Source: Pelecanus crispus (Eukaryota > Chordata > Aves > Pelecaniformes > Pelecanidae). Taken from it: a DNA stretch of 64,000 nucleotides. A program made the translations under genes and the position numbers. Positions within the stretch are counted from its first letter, which is position 1. Every line of letters starts with the position of its first letter. Under the pieces are notes generated by a model. That model had not been told where the DNA came from, did no database searches, and worked only from the letters and a program-made list of their open reading frames with translations. Where the stretch lies: assembly GCF_030463565.1 (NCBI RefSeq), contig NC_134643.1:121313809-121377808 (forward strand), written 5' to 3'. Shown here in pieces: positions 13,411-26,900 of the stretch.

Positions 13411-14925
13411 AATCATAGAATCATAGAATCATAGAATGCTTTGGGTTGGAAGGGACCTTCAGAGGCCATCTAGCCCAACCCCCCTGCAGTGAGCAGGGAC
13501 AGCTTTAACCAGATCAGGTTGCTCAGAGCCCCGTCCAACCTGACCTGGAATGTTGCCAGGGATGGGGCCTCCACCACCTCTCTGGGCAACCTGTTCCAGT
13601 GCTTCACCACCCTCATTGTAAAAAAACTTCTTTCTAATGTCTAGTCTAAATCTATTCTTCTTTAGTTTAAATCCATTATTCCTCGTCCTGTCACAACAGG
13701 CCTTGTTAAAAAGATTCTCCCCATCTTTCCTGTAGGCCCCCTTTAAATACTGGAAGGTCGCAATAAGGTCTCCTCGCAGCCTTCTCTTCTCCAGGCTGAA
13801 CAACCCCAACTCCCTCAGCCTGGTCTCATAGGAGAGGTGTTCCAGCCCTCGGATCATTTTTGTGGCCCTCCTCTGGACCCGCTCCAACAGGTCCATGCCC
13901 TTCTTGTGCTGAGGGCCCCAGAGCTGGACGCAGTGCTCCAGGTGGGGTCTCACCAGAGCAGAGCAGAGGGGCAGAATCACCTCCCTCGACCTGCTGGCCA
14001 CGCTGCTTTTGATGCAGCCCAGGATACGGTTGGCTTTCTGGGCTGCAAGCGCACACTGCCAGCTCATGTCCAGCTTTTCATCCACCAGTACCCCCAAGTC
14101 CTTCTCTGCAGGGCTGCTCTCAATCTCTTCATCCCCCAACCTGTACTGATACCGGGGGTTGCCCCGTCCCAGGTGCAGGACCTTGCACTTGGCCTTGTTG
14201 AACTTCATGAGGTTCACACAGGCCCACCTCTCCAGCTTGTCCAGGTCCCTCTGGATGACATCTTGTCCTCCTGGCGTGTCAACGGCACTGCTCAGCTTGG
14301 TGTCATCTGCAAACTTGCTGAGGGTGCACTCGATCCCACTGTCTATGTCATTGATGAAGATGTTAAATAGCACCGGTCCCAGTATGGACCCCTGAGGGAA
14401 TCCACTTGTCACCGGTCTCCATGTGGACATTGAGCCATTGACCACAACCCTCTGGATGCGACCATCCAGCCAATTCCTTATCCATCGAACAGTCCACCCA
14501 TCAAACCCATATCTCTCCAATTTAGAGAGAAGGATGTTGTGGGGGACTGTGTTGAATGCTTTACAGAAATCCAAGTAGATGACATCCATTGCTTTTCCCT
14601 TGTCCGCTGATGCAGTCACTCCTTCATAGAAAGCCACTAGGTTGGTCAGGCAGGACTTGCCCTTGGTGAAGCCGTGCTGGCTGTCTCAAATCACCTCCCT
14701 GTTCTCCATGTGCTTGAGCATAGCTTCTAGGAGGATCTGTTCCATGATATTCCCAGGCACAGAGGTGAGGCTGACAGGTCAATAGTTCCCAGGGTCCTCC
14801 TTTCTTCCCTTTTTTAAAAATGGGCACAACATTCCCCTTTTTCCAGTCCCCAGGGACTTCACCTGACTGCCATGACTTTTCAAATATCATGGAGAGTGGC
14901 TCTGCTGAGCTTTCCCAACGCCCAA
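13411..14925 (-). mobile_element. CR1 LINE, 5'-truncated, 1.5 kb, recent-looking
   Basis: This is the 3' part of a CR1 non-LTR retrotransposon, read on the minus strand. The plus-strand left edge has three perfect 'aatcatag' units, the diagnostic CR1 3'-terminal repeat. Upstream, on the minus strand, is the C-terminal half of ORF2 (reverse transcriptase), starting within the region that reads [10 protein letters not shown]. The 5' end is lost at about 14925, so endonuclease and ORF1 are absent. The long readable frame and clean terminal repeat suggest a fairly young insertion. I did not find a target-site duplication; CR1 often lacks one. Confidence 0.95.
13459..14925 (-). pseudogene. CR1 ORF2 reverse transcriptase, C-terminal fragment, disrupted
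   Basis: The frame encodes the palm and thumb of a non-LTR reverse transcriptase. Visible motifs are [14 protein letters not shown] (motif A, first catalytic Asp), [14 protein letters not shown] (motif B), and FADD at 14302-14313 (motif C, catalytic Asp pair). The C-terminal part includes [15 protein letters not shown] and [15 protein letters not shown], a CR1-type tail. Two lesions separate this from the upstream piece: an in-frame TGA at 14686-14688, in a context consistent with CpG decay of an arginine codon, and a frame change near 14800-14820 just after FKKGKKGG. The protein cannot be made as it stands. In an active element it would copy CR1 RNA at the nicked target site. Confidence 0.92.
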
Positions 14926-17900
14926 TGTGTATTTATTCACCCACTGATTCTTTTTAGTCTAGCTTGACCAGGCTGCCTTGTGGAGGTCTCAAGCTTTCTG
15001 ATCACACTGCTCTCTCACACGGGGTCTCACTAGCCATCCTGCAGTTCTGCAATATGGAGACAGTCTTGTGCAAGCAGTTTCAGATCACAGTTTCATCATT
15101 AAGTTCCTTAGCAACTCCACCTGGTCCAAAAAATTTGTGTCTGCTCTTTTCACCCATTTGTTTTCTGTTGTTGCCCAATGCTCTTATTTGAGACAGAGCC
15201 TCTGGTGCATCGCCCATAAAGACTTTCAGCGTGGGAAAGGCCTTGAGCTTCTCCATGATAAACAGATACAGAAAGATAATTTCATTTCTCTGCTCTGTCC
15301 TTATCTTACTTGAGCATTCATTCCTTTTATGCTTTGCTTTCTATCAGGTCTTCACATCTTCTGGCAGATGTCCTGCAACTGCTGTGTCTGGAAAAATGTT
15401 ATGCTTTTTGCAAGTTATTCTTCAAGATCTTCTTTAGCCTTCCTTATAGCATTTTTACAAGTGACCTGGCAAAGTTTAGGATCCTTTCTATTTTTCTGTC
15501 AGGTCACAGCTTCCCAATTCAGTGTGCCACTGGCTGTCTTGTTCATGTTAATTCTGCAGAATGCCTAATATGTCCAGCTCATGACTTTCCAGGGCTTCAG
15601 AGGTCATTCTTTGCTGTCCTAGTGCACTCTGAAGCCATAGCACTTCTCATTTTACGAGCACCAGTGGGTCAGTGAAGAAAATAAGTAGTTCTGTGAGCAG
15701 CCAACTTAATGAAGCCTGCTTCCGGATGAACTGCTGTGAAGTGGTTGTATTTCCTAGGACTTAAAGTCTCATCAAAAAGCTTCCTGCAACTGGAGTATTC
15801 ATAAAGCCACTCCTTTTAATACAGATTCTCTGTTGTGCAATAATATAATTGACCTTATGCTGCTGCCTTTCTCCCCCAAAAAAGGATTAATAATACTTTC
15901 TTTCTCTACCCAGCCACTGAAGTTTACAAAACTCAGAAAAAAAAGCTCTGACAAATTTGGTTGAAACTTTCTGATATATTCAGTATTTTTTAGGGGAAAA
16001 TAAAAAATACATTTATATGGATAGCACAACCACATAGTTCTAATTTCTGTAAGAACAGAGGCAGAAAACAAAATCTTTCAAACAGGGAACGCAGAAAGAG
16101 CAAGTGGTGAGTCCTGTGACAACTATGGCAGCTGGCAACTGTATCCCTACATCAGTTTTCAACAGGCAGAATTTTTTTCCCGTGTCATGCTTTCGTCGTT
16201 TATCCAGAAAGCCCAGAGAGTGTCTTGATATCAGAGAGCAGCCCACACGCAGGACCCAGCTTACCTCCAGTCTGCCGCAAAGCACTGCCTGGTTGTGTCC
16301 TTTGGCCATGCCGCCTGAACTGTCTGAAACAGCTTCAACCTGATCACTGACCACCCTGCCTAGTACTCACTGGTGTTTGACCTCCCTTGCTGGTCCTCTG
16401 TCCTTGCAGACAAGTGTGTGTTGCAGCTGCCCATGGGCTCCAAAGACTCCCTCTCATGGTACGGGATCCTCAGAAGTAGAGGGAAAACAAAAAAATTGGA
16501 CCTTGGAGACAGTTAGTGGATGTAAGGTACTGCCGTTGCTCCAGCACGTTGCTCTATCCCTTTTCTCTGATTCGGTTGTGTTACCCAACCAGTAAGTCTG
16601 ACCCTGCCTGCAGTTTCTGTGCCTCACAAAGTGGTGATGGAGGACTATTTAGATAGAAAGCCTATGCAGATTAAAGTGTGCAAATTAATAGTAGTGTAAA
16701 GATAATTGCACCTCAACAGCCTCTCCTCCCTCATTCACCATCCTTTAACCCCTCCTTCAGATCATAGGGTACAGATAACAATTAGGCATCTGCTGTGCCT
16801 TGAACCACAACAGTTTTGACTTTGACTTTGCTACTGTACGCAAGTGTCTCTGTTACCTCATATGCTCCCTTCCTGCTACTTCTTGTGCTCCCTTTCTTTT
16901 GTTTTCAGTGTCCCTCATCTCAAACTCTGACTGTAAACATTTTGGGGTAAAACTGTCTCTTAGTTACACTTCCAGTGTATGCAGAAAAATGGGCAGTGGA
17001 ATTTAGACTGCTGTAAAACAAACAAAAAAATAAAACTGAAGGCTTATCAGTTCTTCTGCAGTATTGGGAAAGTTCCTCCCTGAACTCTCTGTGACTCATT
17101 CCATCTAATGCTTGTTTTGTACATCGTGTTTGATAAGTTCTGTGTGAGTAAAAATGAAATCTGTGGCAAAATGGGGACATAAATCATCCATAAGATGGTT
17201 ACAACTGTGTGTCATTTCAACTTCTTGCTGAGACTTAATTTTTCTAACTAAGTATGCAAAAGACATCCCCTGAAGTACTTAATAACACCACACTGATCTT
17301 TCCTATGGTGTAGCTGGTCTCACAGAGGCTGATTTTATGTCAAATTTACTATGACTGTGCTGAAGACAATTATATAGTAAACCAACAGATGAAGTAGACA
17401 GAATTAAAAACAAGCTGACAACTGTATATAGCTTCTTTAAAAAGTTAAATGGAGCAACAAACACAGTAAACGCCTAAGCGAGAAACCTCTGCTGCTTTTC
17501 AATTTCCTACAAAGAATGCTGATAAGGGCTTTTTTTGGAGTAGGGTGGGGGTTATAAACAAAAATATTATTACAGCTTTTGGCTGTGAAATAGCAGTCAG
17601 AGAAAGCCAAGAGAGATTTCAGAACATGTTTCTGTTCAGTTCCATGATTTTTTTTTTCCAATCAGATTTAATATTCTCTGCCTGTTTAAAATGCATTTAA
17701 ACACACAGCATATGCAAACATCCTTCCTAAAAATTAGGCTTTTATCTCTGGTCAAAGAATATGCCTACAAAAATATAGGTTGTTAGTGGGCTCGCAGTAG
17801 AGAAGGAATGTTTGTTCCAAGCTCTACTCCAGAAATTTTGCTTGCCTTAAGGAAACTGGTCCTCCCTTTGCTTTCTGGCATGATTCTGATTTTGCTTTCT

Positions 17901-20900
17901 ACTGCCACCTTTTTCAGCTATTCAGGTGGCCTTTGAAACAAGTACATACAATGTACTTGGAAAAAATATTGTTATTTCAAGAGGAACTTTAGGAAACAAT
18001 GTTGGGTTTTTTTACATCTACTAGCAAGACACAGATTTCCACGATAAAAACAGCAGCATCCTTTGGTCTAATCAAGGTTTAATTGAGTTTGCACTGTCAG
18101 TCAGGCAAAGGGCTGAAGGAAACAAGGCAGGATTTTAGAGAGCAGCATTAAAGAAACACCATTTAGTAATTTCCAGAGGTTGCCAGCTGGTTGACAGAAG
18201 TGCTGCTGAGCTCTTTTTAAAACAAGCTTTTCTAATTACTAACGTTTCTGGTTTCTCTAATTATCTGCTCATTGTTCAATAAAAGACTAAGCACTTCTTT
18301 AGCATTCCAAATAAGAAATCGTAATATGCTAGTGATATAGCAATATAGCGACATATAAGCTGGCCCCAGCACCATTAGCAACAGCTGATGTCTCTCTCTA
18401 TGCCAGCCTAGACCTCATCTGCCTCTCCAGCTAGAGAATATGATCCTCCACTTATTTTCTTTTTAATGCAGCTCACAGCATCTTCTGATGAACCAGTCAG
18501 CTGGTTTTGTTCCTCCTCTTCTTTCACACCTCTATTCTCCTAGTAACAGTGGAGATAAAATGACAGATATTTCAAATAAACAAGTGATTTTGTTTTTCAA
18601 CAAAAAGCAAGAGAAGCTTTTCCTTTCAGAAAAGGGCAACAGGAGCATTTCATTTACTCTTGTCTTGTCATATGCCTCTGGAAAGCCACAGGAGTGCAGT
18701 TTGGGATAATTAAAGAGTTAAATGTTCATACTTGACCGCTACCTATGCTAGAACAGGATTCGTTCCTGTATTTCACCAGCCCAGCACACAAATCCCAGCC
18801 ACCACTCCTTGGCTGGAATTAACAGCTTAGCAGCTAATTCACATAGCACTGGTTACCATTTTGCTTAGCACAGAATCCCATATCTTCCACCAGCCTCTGA
18901 ACAGCAGCTCTTACAGGGATCAGTGAAAATATATTTATTTTGGTGACCGTTATGTCCCTGCACTGTAGATTAACATGAGCTTTTGAAAACAAGTATCAAA
19001 CTTTTGTTTTTAGAAGTTACAGTGTTTGCCCTAGCATATATTCATCCAGTTTTCACTGCTAATGGATTCTGGTTATTGCACACTCAACAAAGTCAATAAT
19101 TGCTTGTTATACATCCAAATCTTTCAAAAATGTTGCACTTCTTAAAGTACCTTTAGCATATCTGTTATTGCTTACAAGACTGACTTTGTTAAGGTCTTCA
19201 TAACTGTGTATGCTTTTGGAATAGTAATTTGAAATTTTCTTCTGATGGGGATATGGCAGTAAGTCAACCTCATTCTGAAGTGTAAATCCATTGATATGAC
19301 TACTGGTTTCTCATTCCCAAAGTCTTGCTTTCTTTTTGGTTTTATTTGAGATGCCTGTAGTTTGGGGAAGATTTTTATCAAATGTACTTCATGCAAATTG
19401 AATATAACCAGTAATTTGCTACTGTCTTTTTCACATCTGGAATGACAGCATTTCCTTCATCATTTGTCTCACTTTGCACTCACACTCCAACGAAAAGCCA
19501 GACAAGGGGCACAACTGCGGCTCAGCGTGCCTGCAGCAGCTGGAGGTTGGAGGGAGGAGACTGCTGCCCTCTGGACCAACCCAGAACATGTGCATGGTCT
19601 TCTCATTCAACTTTGATATACAGTGAGTTACAGTAATCCCTCCCAGAGGTGACAAATTGCAGGATTATTAAGGGGTTCCTATCCTGGCAGAGGCAACACA
19701 ATTTTTCTTGCAAGCTAGAAGGGAAAAAAGTATTTTTTAGAGTTTCTGTGTTAAAGTGGTTGTCCACCTTCTCTTCAAGTCCAAGAAAGAAACACAAGCA
19801 CTGGGCAAACCAGCATTAAGCAACATTTGATAAACGCACATATTTTTTTTTACAGAAAGGGTTTCTGTTTCCAGATCCAGCTAACATACCTTCACACTAC
19901 ACAATAGCTCAGGTTTATATTCAATTGTTGTAAATCAGTGCAGCCCCACAAATTGTCTGGAGGTGGGTAGCACTGGGTGACTAGCAAAAAGTGATCCTAC
20001 TATGTGTCTGCCCTTAAGAAACACAATTAAAATCCCAACTGACTCTAAGGCATCATGGACCAGAGCACTGTACTAGGCAGAAAAGCACAGTGACAAACTG
20101 GAAGGCAATATCCTTCAAGAGCTTGACCGATTTCTCTGAGTTTTACAGAGATAGTGCCTACTCCAGCTTGAATTTTCTGTTCAAAGTGATTGTAGAAAGA
20201 AAATAAAACACTTCTCCCATTGCATTCCTGTTTCCTCAAATTGAGCTTTTATTTCAGGATCTTTTGTTATAACCTCAGTTCCAGTACAATACAGATCACA
20301 AAAAATGAACCTAATATTTCTGCAAGGAGGGTGTGGAAATTTCATCTTGGTAAGAGAAATGGAAGCCTGGTAACAGATTGATGCATGGATCATCAGTGCA
20401 TCAGACAGGTGATTTCTGAATTAGTATGGTGTTTTCTTAACATATATTTCCTAAATACATTTTTTCCTGGTGTCTTGCCATGTCAAAGTCAGAATTTGCC
20501 AACAGCCATAAGCAATGCTCTTTGGTTTCTCCTGTGGCAATCAGGCAAACATAACTTACACAGTAGTCAACCACAGTAAAGATATCATTGGATCATTGTC
20601 TGCAACAATTGTTAATTCTTAGGATTTAGAAACCAGGGTATCTTTAGTTGTTGCTTTGATGACCCAAGCACAGTGCAGGGGTATATAGTACAATCCAGTA
20701 AGAATTGTCATTATCTATCTATTGCAAATAAAAATATCTTTGCTCTTTGGCAGAGGTCTGTTATTTCATCACTGCAATTATACGTTTTCCAGGAATTTCT
20801 GAGAATCAGACTGTTATTTTAACAGACAAGACTTCCAAATTTATTTTTACTCTTCTTCATTCATTTTGTTTGTAATATGACTATAAAAAAGCTGGTTTAC

Positions 20901-23900
20901 AATAATTATATAGATAGTATCAAAACAACACTCAACAACCTCTACTTTACCTCTTTACCCCAGCTCTACTCCATAGCTCCAAACAGCAGAAGTTATTGGC
21001 ACCCTTTGTATGATACAATTTTAGCTGTGTGTGCTTAGTCTAAAGCCTTGGATGTTGACAGAAAGATTACAGGGGTTTTTATTCTGACCTTGACCAAAAA
21101 GGTAAGTGCTAGCAGTTTTGCATCATCAGAGAAAGGTGACTAGTATGTGGGTTAGGATTTGGAGGCAGTACTTCTAAAAGACACCATTTCACCTCCCCAC
21201 TTAATCCCAAGGAGAAATGTAGAAATGAGTGACAGTTTTGCTGCTGATCTGAATGCGACCAGGTTTAAATGGATACAGTGCAAATAAATGTCATTCCTGT
21301 AGCAGAAATTTGGTTTTTATGGAGGCTTTGGCCCATGTCCTCTCGCTTTCACCCAAGCTTGTTCAAAACACAGATGCTAGGATACAGTGGTAAACCTCAG
21401 GCATCAACCTGAGAGGCTGTGCTTAAGGTATGTTTTTAGATGGCCGTCCAACATGAGTGCACAGAAAATCATCTGGCTTCCTCTGTAAAGCAGACTGAAT
21501 TTCCAAGCCATGCGTACTTTTTTCTTCCATAGTTGTCGTATCCAATTCCCCTTGAATGCAGCACATATACACATAAACATAAACACTTATGTATATATAT
21601 ATAGTCTTGTCCATAAACCCCACTCTTACTTTGTTTCATGATTTCTTAGTTAACAAAAAGTTCCTTTTGCCAAATTTTCCAAAATCTGCTTTATATACTC
21701 ATTAAGGTAATGATGAATTTGCTCTTGAAGAATAATCAGGATCCCACTGAGCTTTTTATTTTGGTTAATTTTGAAAGTGCTGGAAAGATTGCTACAGTTA
21801 ACCAATGCAATCGTTTTGATAAAGGCCACTTTTATTTTTGGTACTTCTCTTAAGTGCTAATACTTACACTTTAATGAGACAGTAATTCAGTTTCAAAGTG
21901 GTAAACTATGAAGCCAAAGGCTTATAGCATATCCCAACAAGGGAAATTGAGCCAGTTATCCTACCACTGTGAAAAGTAATGCAGTGAGTTTTAGAAACAG
22001 GAATAGGGAAATTGCACTTCACTGGGGCATTTTATCTTCCTGGTGTTCTGAAAAAAATTGCATTATAATCACAGCACTGAGAAATGAGACAGTGGCTGCA
22101 TCCCTCACTTTCCTGGAACATTGGTGCTGTGGGATCTTGACCAAGTTGTTCACATCCCCCTGTCCAGAAGCAGACTTTCAGCACAGTGACATCAGAATTC
22201 ACTGTCTTCTCTTCCACTGCTCGCACAAAGACTTGCATAATGCCCAGATGGGAAGGAGCATCCCTTTCCTGGGTGCTCAGAGGAGACAGAGAAGGAGCTG
22301 GTCTCTGGTAGCTGGCTGAGCAGCACAAGAGAGTGAGATGCCACCAGACGCACGAGTAGCACACTGGGCTGTGGAGCTCCAGGAACTGTCAGAGGTGCCT
22401 GTCTGCTCAGCCCGTGGGCTCATGTGGCATGAAGAAAGGCATTTTTGTGCCTGGTGGGTGATATCTGCCCAGATTGGTTAAACTAGCCTACTGCTTCCAA
22501 GAATCTGGACTGAGACATCCTACAAGAGTCCAAGCTGGCTTTCATCCACAAAAGACTCCAGCAAGGAGGAATGGAGAGTCTTCCCAGCAGCACGGTCCTC
22601 TGAAGATCATGCTGTTCTGCAATATGAGACGGAAAAGTAGGAAATGATCAATTCAGGTCCATCTGCATATCCACAAAGGCCAATTAGAATAAGAAAGGCA
22701 GTTTCTTTATGACAGCCAGGTAATGAGGGGCTGACATGCCATCTCACTCTCACTGCAGATGCATAACTAAGCCTCCCATCTGAGGGAAGACATTATCCCT
22801 CTGTACTTTCCTTGGAAATAGAATTTGACAAATGTAAATATATTCTACTAGAGGAAATACTTCACTGCGTTATAAGTCTCCCTTATTATAGCTGTGGAGC
22901 TCAAAACAAAGACAAGAAGCAGTGCAGGGCAGCTGGTGTTTGTCCTGTCAACAGCAACTAATTTCCTCTCTGGTATTGCTGCATGGTCACCTTCACTGAC
23001 CCTATTGCCTGTAATAACACTACTCCTATCCCTTAATATGGGGTATTATATACTTTACTCTAATGGGGATGTTCTAAAAGATACATAAAACCAGAGATCC
23101 CATCTACTCTGAAGATCCAAGGGTCCTTTCTAGAATGCAGATTTTTCCATGCACCCTACAGTTAAAATAATTATTTCTCTTTTCCCCATATTGTAGAGCA
23201 TGTGCTCTTTGCTAGGTGAATATTGCATCTGACCTCAAGGTGGATTTGTTTCATCAGTACTGCCTGTATATCACTTGCAAAGCACTTAGGTATCCTTCAG
23301 GGTAAAATGTACTGCATTCTGCTTTATTTCATATTGTGTCCTTGCCTAGATCCTTGAAAGTTTTTTATTACTTGGCATATGTTGGTTGGGTTTTTGTCCA
23401 TGATCAGTTTAAACGCAATGTGTCCCTTGTCCAAGTTAATTACATGGTTGGGTTAATGACTCATTGCTTCAGGCACTTGAGTGGGGAACTTAGCCAGTCA
23501 TTAATGCATTGGCTATTTTATTGCCTCTAAGCTCAAGTTTCCCTCCAAAAACCTAGACTCCAAAGTGGTTATCTTCATCAGAATCAGGTGAAGGTAGAAG
23601 ATCCAGTCAAAGACCTTTTCTTATGCAAAACTGCCACTGAATTCAGAAGCTACTGGATTAGATGCATAGCAAACTAGATAGCTAAGAGTCAAGGGAATTA
23701 TATCAGATTAATAACAATGTGACAGAGGGCTGAATTCACAGCCTGTTTGGGATAGCATCTGCTGGCTGGAGAGCAGGAAATGAGACCACTGAAATAAGCA
23801 ATTATAAAATCTCTGTGGAACACTTCACATAAAGCTACGTCAGGCTACATTTTTGAGTGAAAAAAACATATAATGCAGAAACCATAAAAAACCCAGTCAA

Positions 23901-26900
23901 CTTGAACCAGAATACTCAGAAGAAATTGAGCAAGAGTTTCATAAGTTGTGGTCTGTGGGAAACAGGCATTACATTTGTTTCTGGGAGAGAGATGCCCATC
24001 CATCACTGCAATTCTGTGTAGAAGTGAACAAGAAATCCCCTTCAGCACCTTTGAAAATCCCCATCTGTTTAAAAAAATAGATGTCATTGACCACTGGAGG
24101 CATTTTTTCCTTTGAGCACAAGAAGCAGAGGGAGAGAGGAAGTGGAAGGCTCATGTGCAAGTTTCATTATGATGCTAATTATAAACTCCTCTTCTGAGCT
24201 GGTTAGCACTTATTTCGATTAGCTGATGATCAAGACCATTTTCTGTCAGAATTCTGGCAGTTCTAGTGAAATGAAATAGTTTTCTCAGGCAGCTCTGCTC
24301 CCCTTCTTAGGTAAGCCAGTTCTGTGCAAGCCTGAATGCATCTGTGTTTGTATACCGTGTCCCAAAGGCAATGTTTGTTTTCTTTGTTTCAGTAGAGAGA
24401 GGAATTGGTTCTCTCATGTTTTATTCATGAAAGTATATCTTGTGAATGTGGCCTCCAATATGTATTAGAGGCAAAAATATCACTAACAGTAATGCCTGAA
24501 AGACTCTTTACTTGTGTAACAAATGGACACACAAATTAAATTACCACTGGTAATGCATGCCCACTCCATAATCGTATCCCAGTTTGGAATGCTGCTGAAG
24601 CAATTATCTTAGTTCAGAATTGCAAATCAATGTTCATTTTAATCAGGAAAGTGGGACATATCATCTTAAACAAAGACAGTAATACAGGTCTGTAACATGT
24701 CTGACAAATTACTGTCAGGTTGGCAGAATGTATCAAATTACCGTCTTGACACCCAGCCTTAAAATGAAACTCTAGCTAAGCAGTCCTTTTCTTTGTTCAT
24801 TCCCAGCAGCCATATTTGGTTGCAGAACTGCTAATTAGAACAAAGATTTTGCTTTATTTTCTTCTTTAGGACATTGTCATTCTAGCTAGATCCAGCCCTT
24901 ATATTCATTCACCTGGAGAAATGATTAAAGACAATGGGAAGCAATTATTCAGTTGGTGATATCCTATTCTTATTTAATCTTATTGACACTGAAATGTTTA
25001 AGTGCCAGGGCAGGGTGGTAGCTGAACTCATCCAAGCAGGTGCACCAAATCAACACATCAGTTCATCTTTCCTAGAGTCCCACAGTACCACAATCTGTGT
25101 CTAGAAATCAGTCTTAGCTGTGGTTTAACATCACTACTACAAGCCGTCGCTTCTTCACCTGATGCTTAGCTCAGTCTGGTGTCACCATTGATCTAAGAGC
25201 AACAAGCCAGGGATCAGAGATGGTTCAAATTCTTAGATTCTCATTTAGGAGAGCAACTCCCATCCACTGACTTTCAGGGAGATGCTGGCTGTGACCCCCA
25301 TTACTGCCTCAGCGGATTCCAGGGCAGTGTGCAAAGTTATCTCCTCACACCCGGTTGCTGCGCTTCTCTCTTGCAGATTATGGTTCCATAGCACAACAGA
25401 TCCCCAGTGCCCCAGTCAATCCAGTTCTGCTGGTTTCGGCAAAGGCACCAAATTAGTTAAGGTAGCCCAGAGAGGCATGCATATTCCCATCTGCAGACCT
25501 GGCCCCAAAGGCATCGACTTGTGGCAGAGAACCTGGGCAGACCTAGGTCTCATCTGCCTGAGACTTAGCTCCTAAGTGTCATTTGTACCTTTGAAAATCT
25601 TTCTTAAATCACTTTTCTTAATGACTTCTGTCCCCCATGTCACTTTGGCATGACTGAAAACTTGACTCAAGATCTTATATTGACAAATTACTATTTCACA
25701 ACAAATATGATGTATTTTTATGTCAACGCACTGAAAAGGAAAACCAGTTTTTAATAAAGAAAGCCTAGTGCCAAACTGTAGATGACACTCTGCTTTCCAA
25801 CTAATCTTAAGTAATCTGGTTTGGCTAAAGATTTATTTCTTTCATACCATTCACATTCTTTGTGCATATGAAAGACCTCTCAAAGAAAACAGAGCCTTCT
25901 ATTTTGCAGGAACTGAATGGTTTTTAGAGGTCACCTAAAGAAGGTAAAACTGTTTCTTATTTTCATTGTGTTGTTAACATGTCCCTAGCCACAAGTTTCA
26001 GCCAACACTTTCACGGAGAATTAAACCCTGCTAGAAACTAGTAACTGACTATTCTGTTGTACACATGCAGAATACAGGAAAATACTTGCAAGCTGAGGAA
26101 CTGTGAGAACTTTAGAATAGGGATGTCTTCTCAGCTGTAAAAATAGTGTTACTAACAAGCACTATAACGTGAAAAAGCATCAAGTGCAGCTATCATTTCT
26201 CCTGAGATTCAGTATATGCCCTTCTACCTCCTTAATGCTTTCCAAATATTTCACCTTTTGATATCAGAACTTGAAAATTTTAAGTTCCCAGCAGAAATAA
26301 GTTTAAAATAGGTCTTTGACTTCCATTCCCAAAATTCAGCAAGGATGGAGGTGGCTGCACATTGCACAGGCAACAGATAGCTGTTTCTTACCTGCTTTCC
26401 TGAGGTGGTTTAAGACTAATGAGATGGCATTACATCTGAATTAACAACTAAGAAAAATTTTCCTAACAGGCCCAAGCAGGTCCAAGAAGCAACCACAAGG
26501 GAAATAACTTTTCCTATCTTGCTCTCTCCAGGCACCAGAGCAGCTGTAGATCTACTCTTCCATGAAGTCTTGTTCAGCTCCAGAGCCACTTCAGAATTTA
26601 CAAATATTAAAGCTCCTGTTTTCTTGATTAGACAGAAGTAATGTCAGACAAAACAATAACAACAAAAACCAAACGAACCCTGAGGAAAATAAACAAAAAG
26701 ATCAAGAACTAATCAAAGGACCTTGTTTCAAATATTCATGGACTGTTTATGCCAGAGATTACATGCATGGCCTACAGGAATTAAAACTCATAAGAACTGT
26801 AAATTCCTTTAAGGAAGGGAATATGTCTTTTTATTATAGTTATGCGCCTATATGCAAATACGTATGCATATATATATATATGAATTTAGTATGCCAGCTA

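Noticed and set aside
13837..14370. Plus-strand frame of 177 codons inside the CR1
   Set aside because: It is antisense to the CR1 reverse transcriptase frame, which has clear catalytic motifs. It is a shadow frame.
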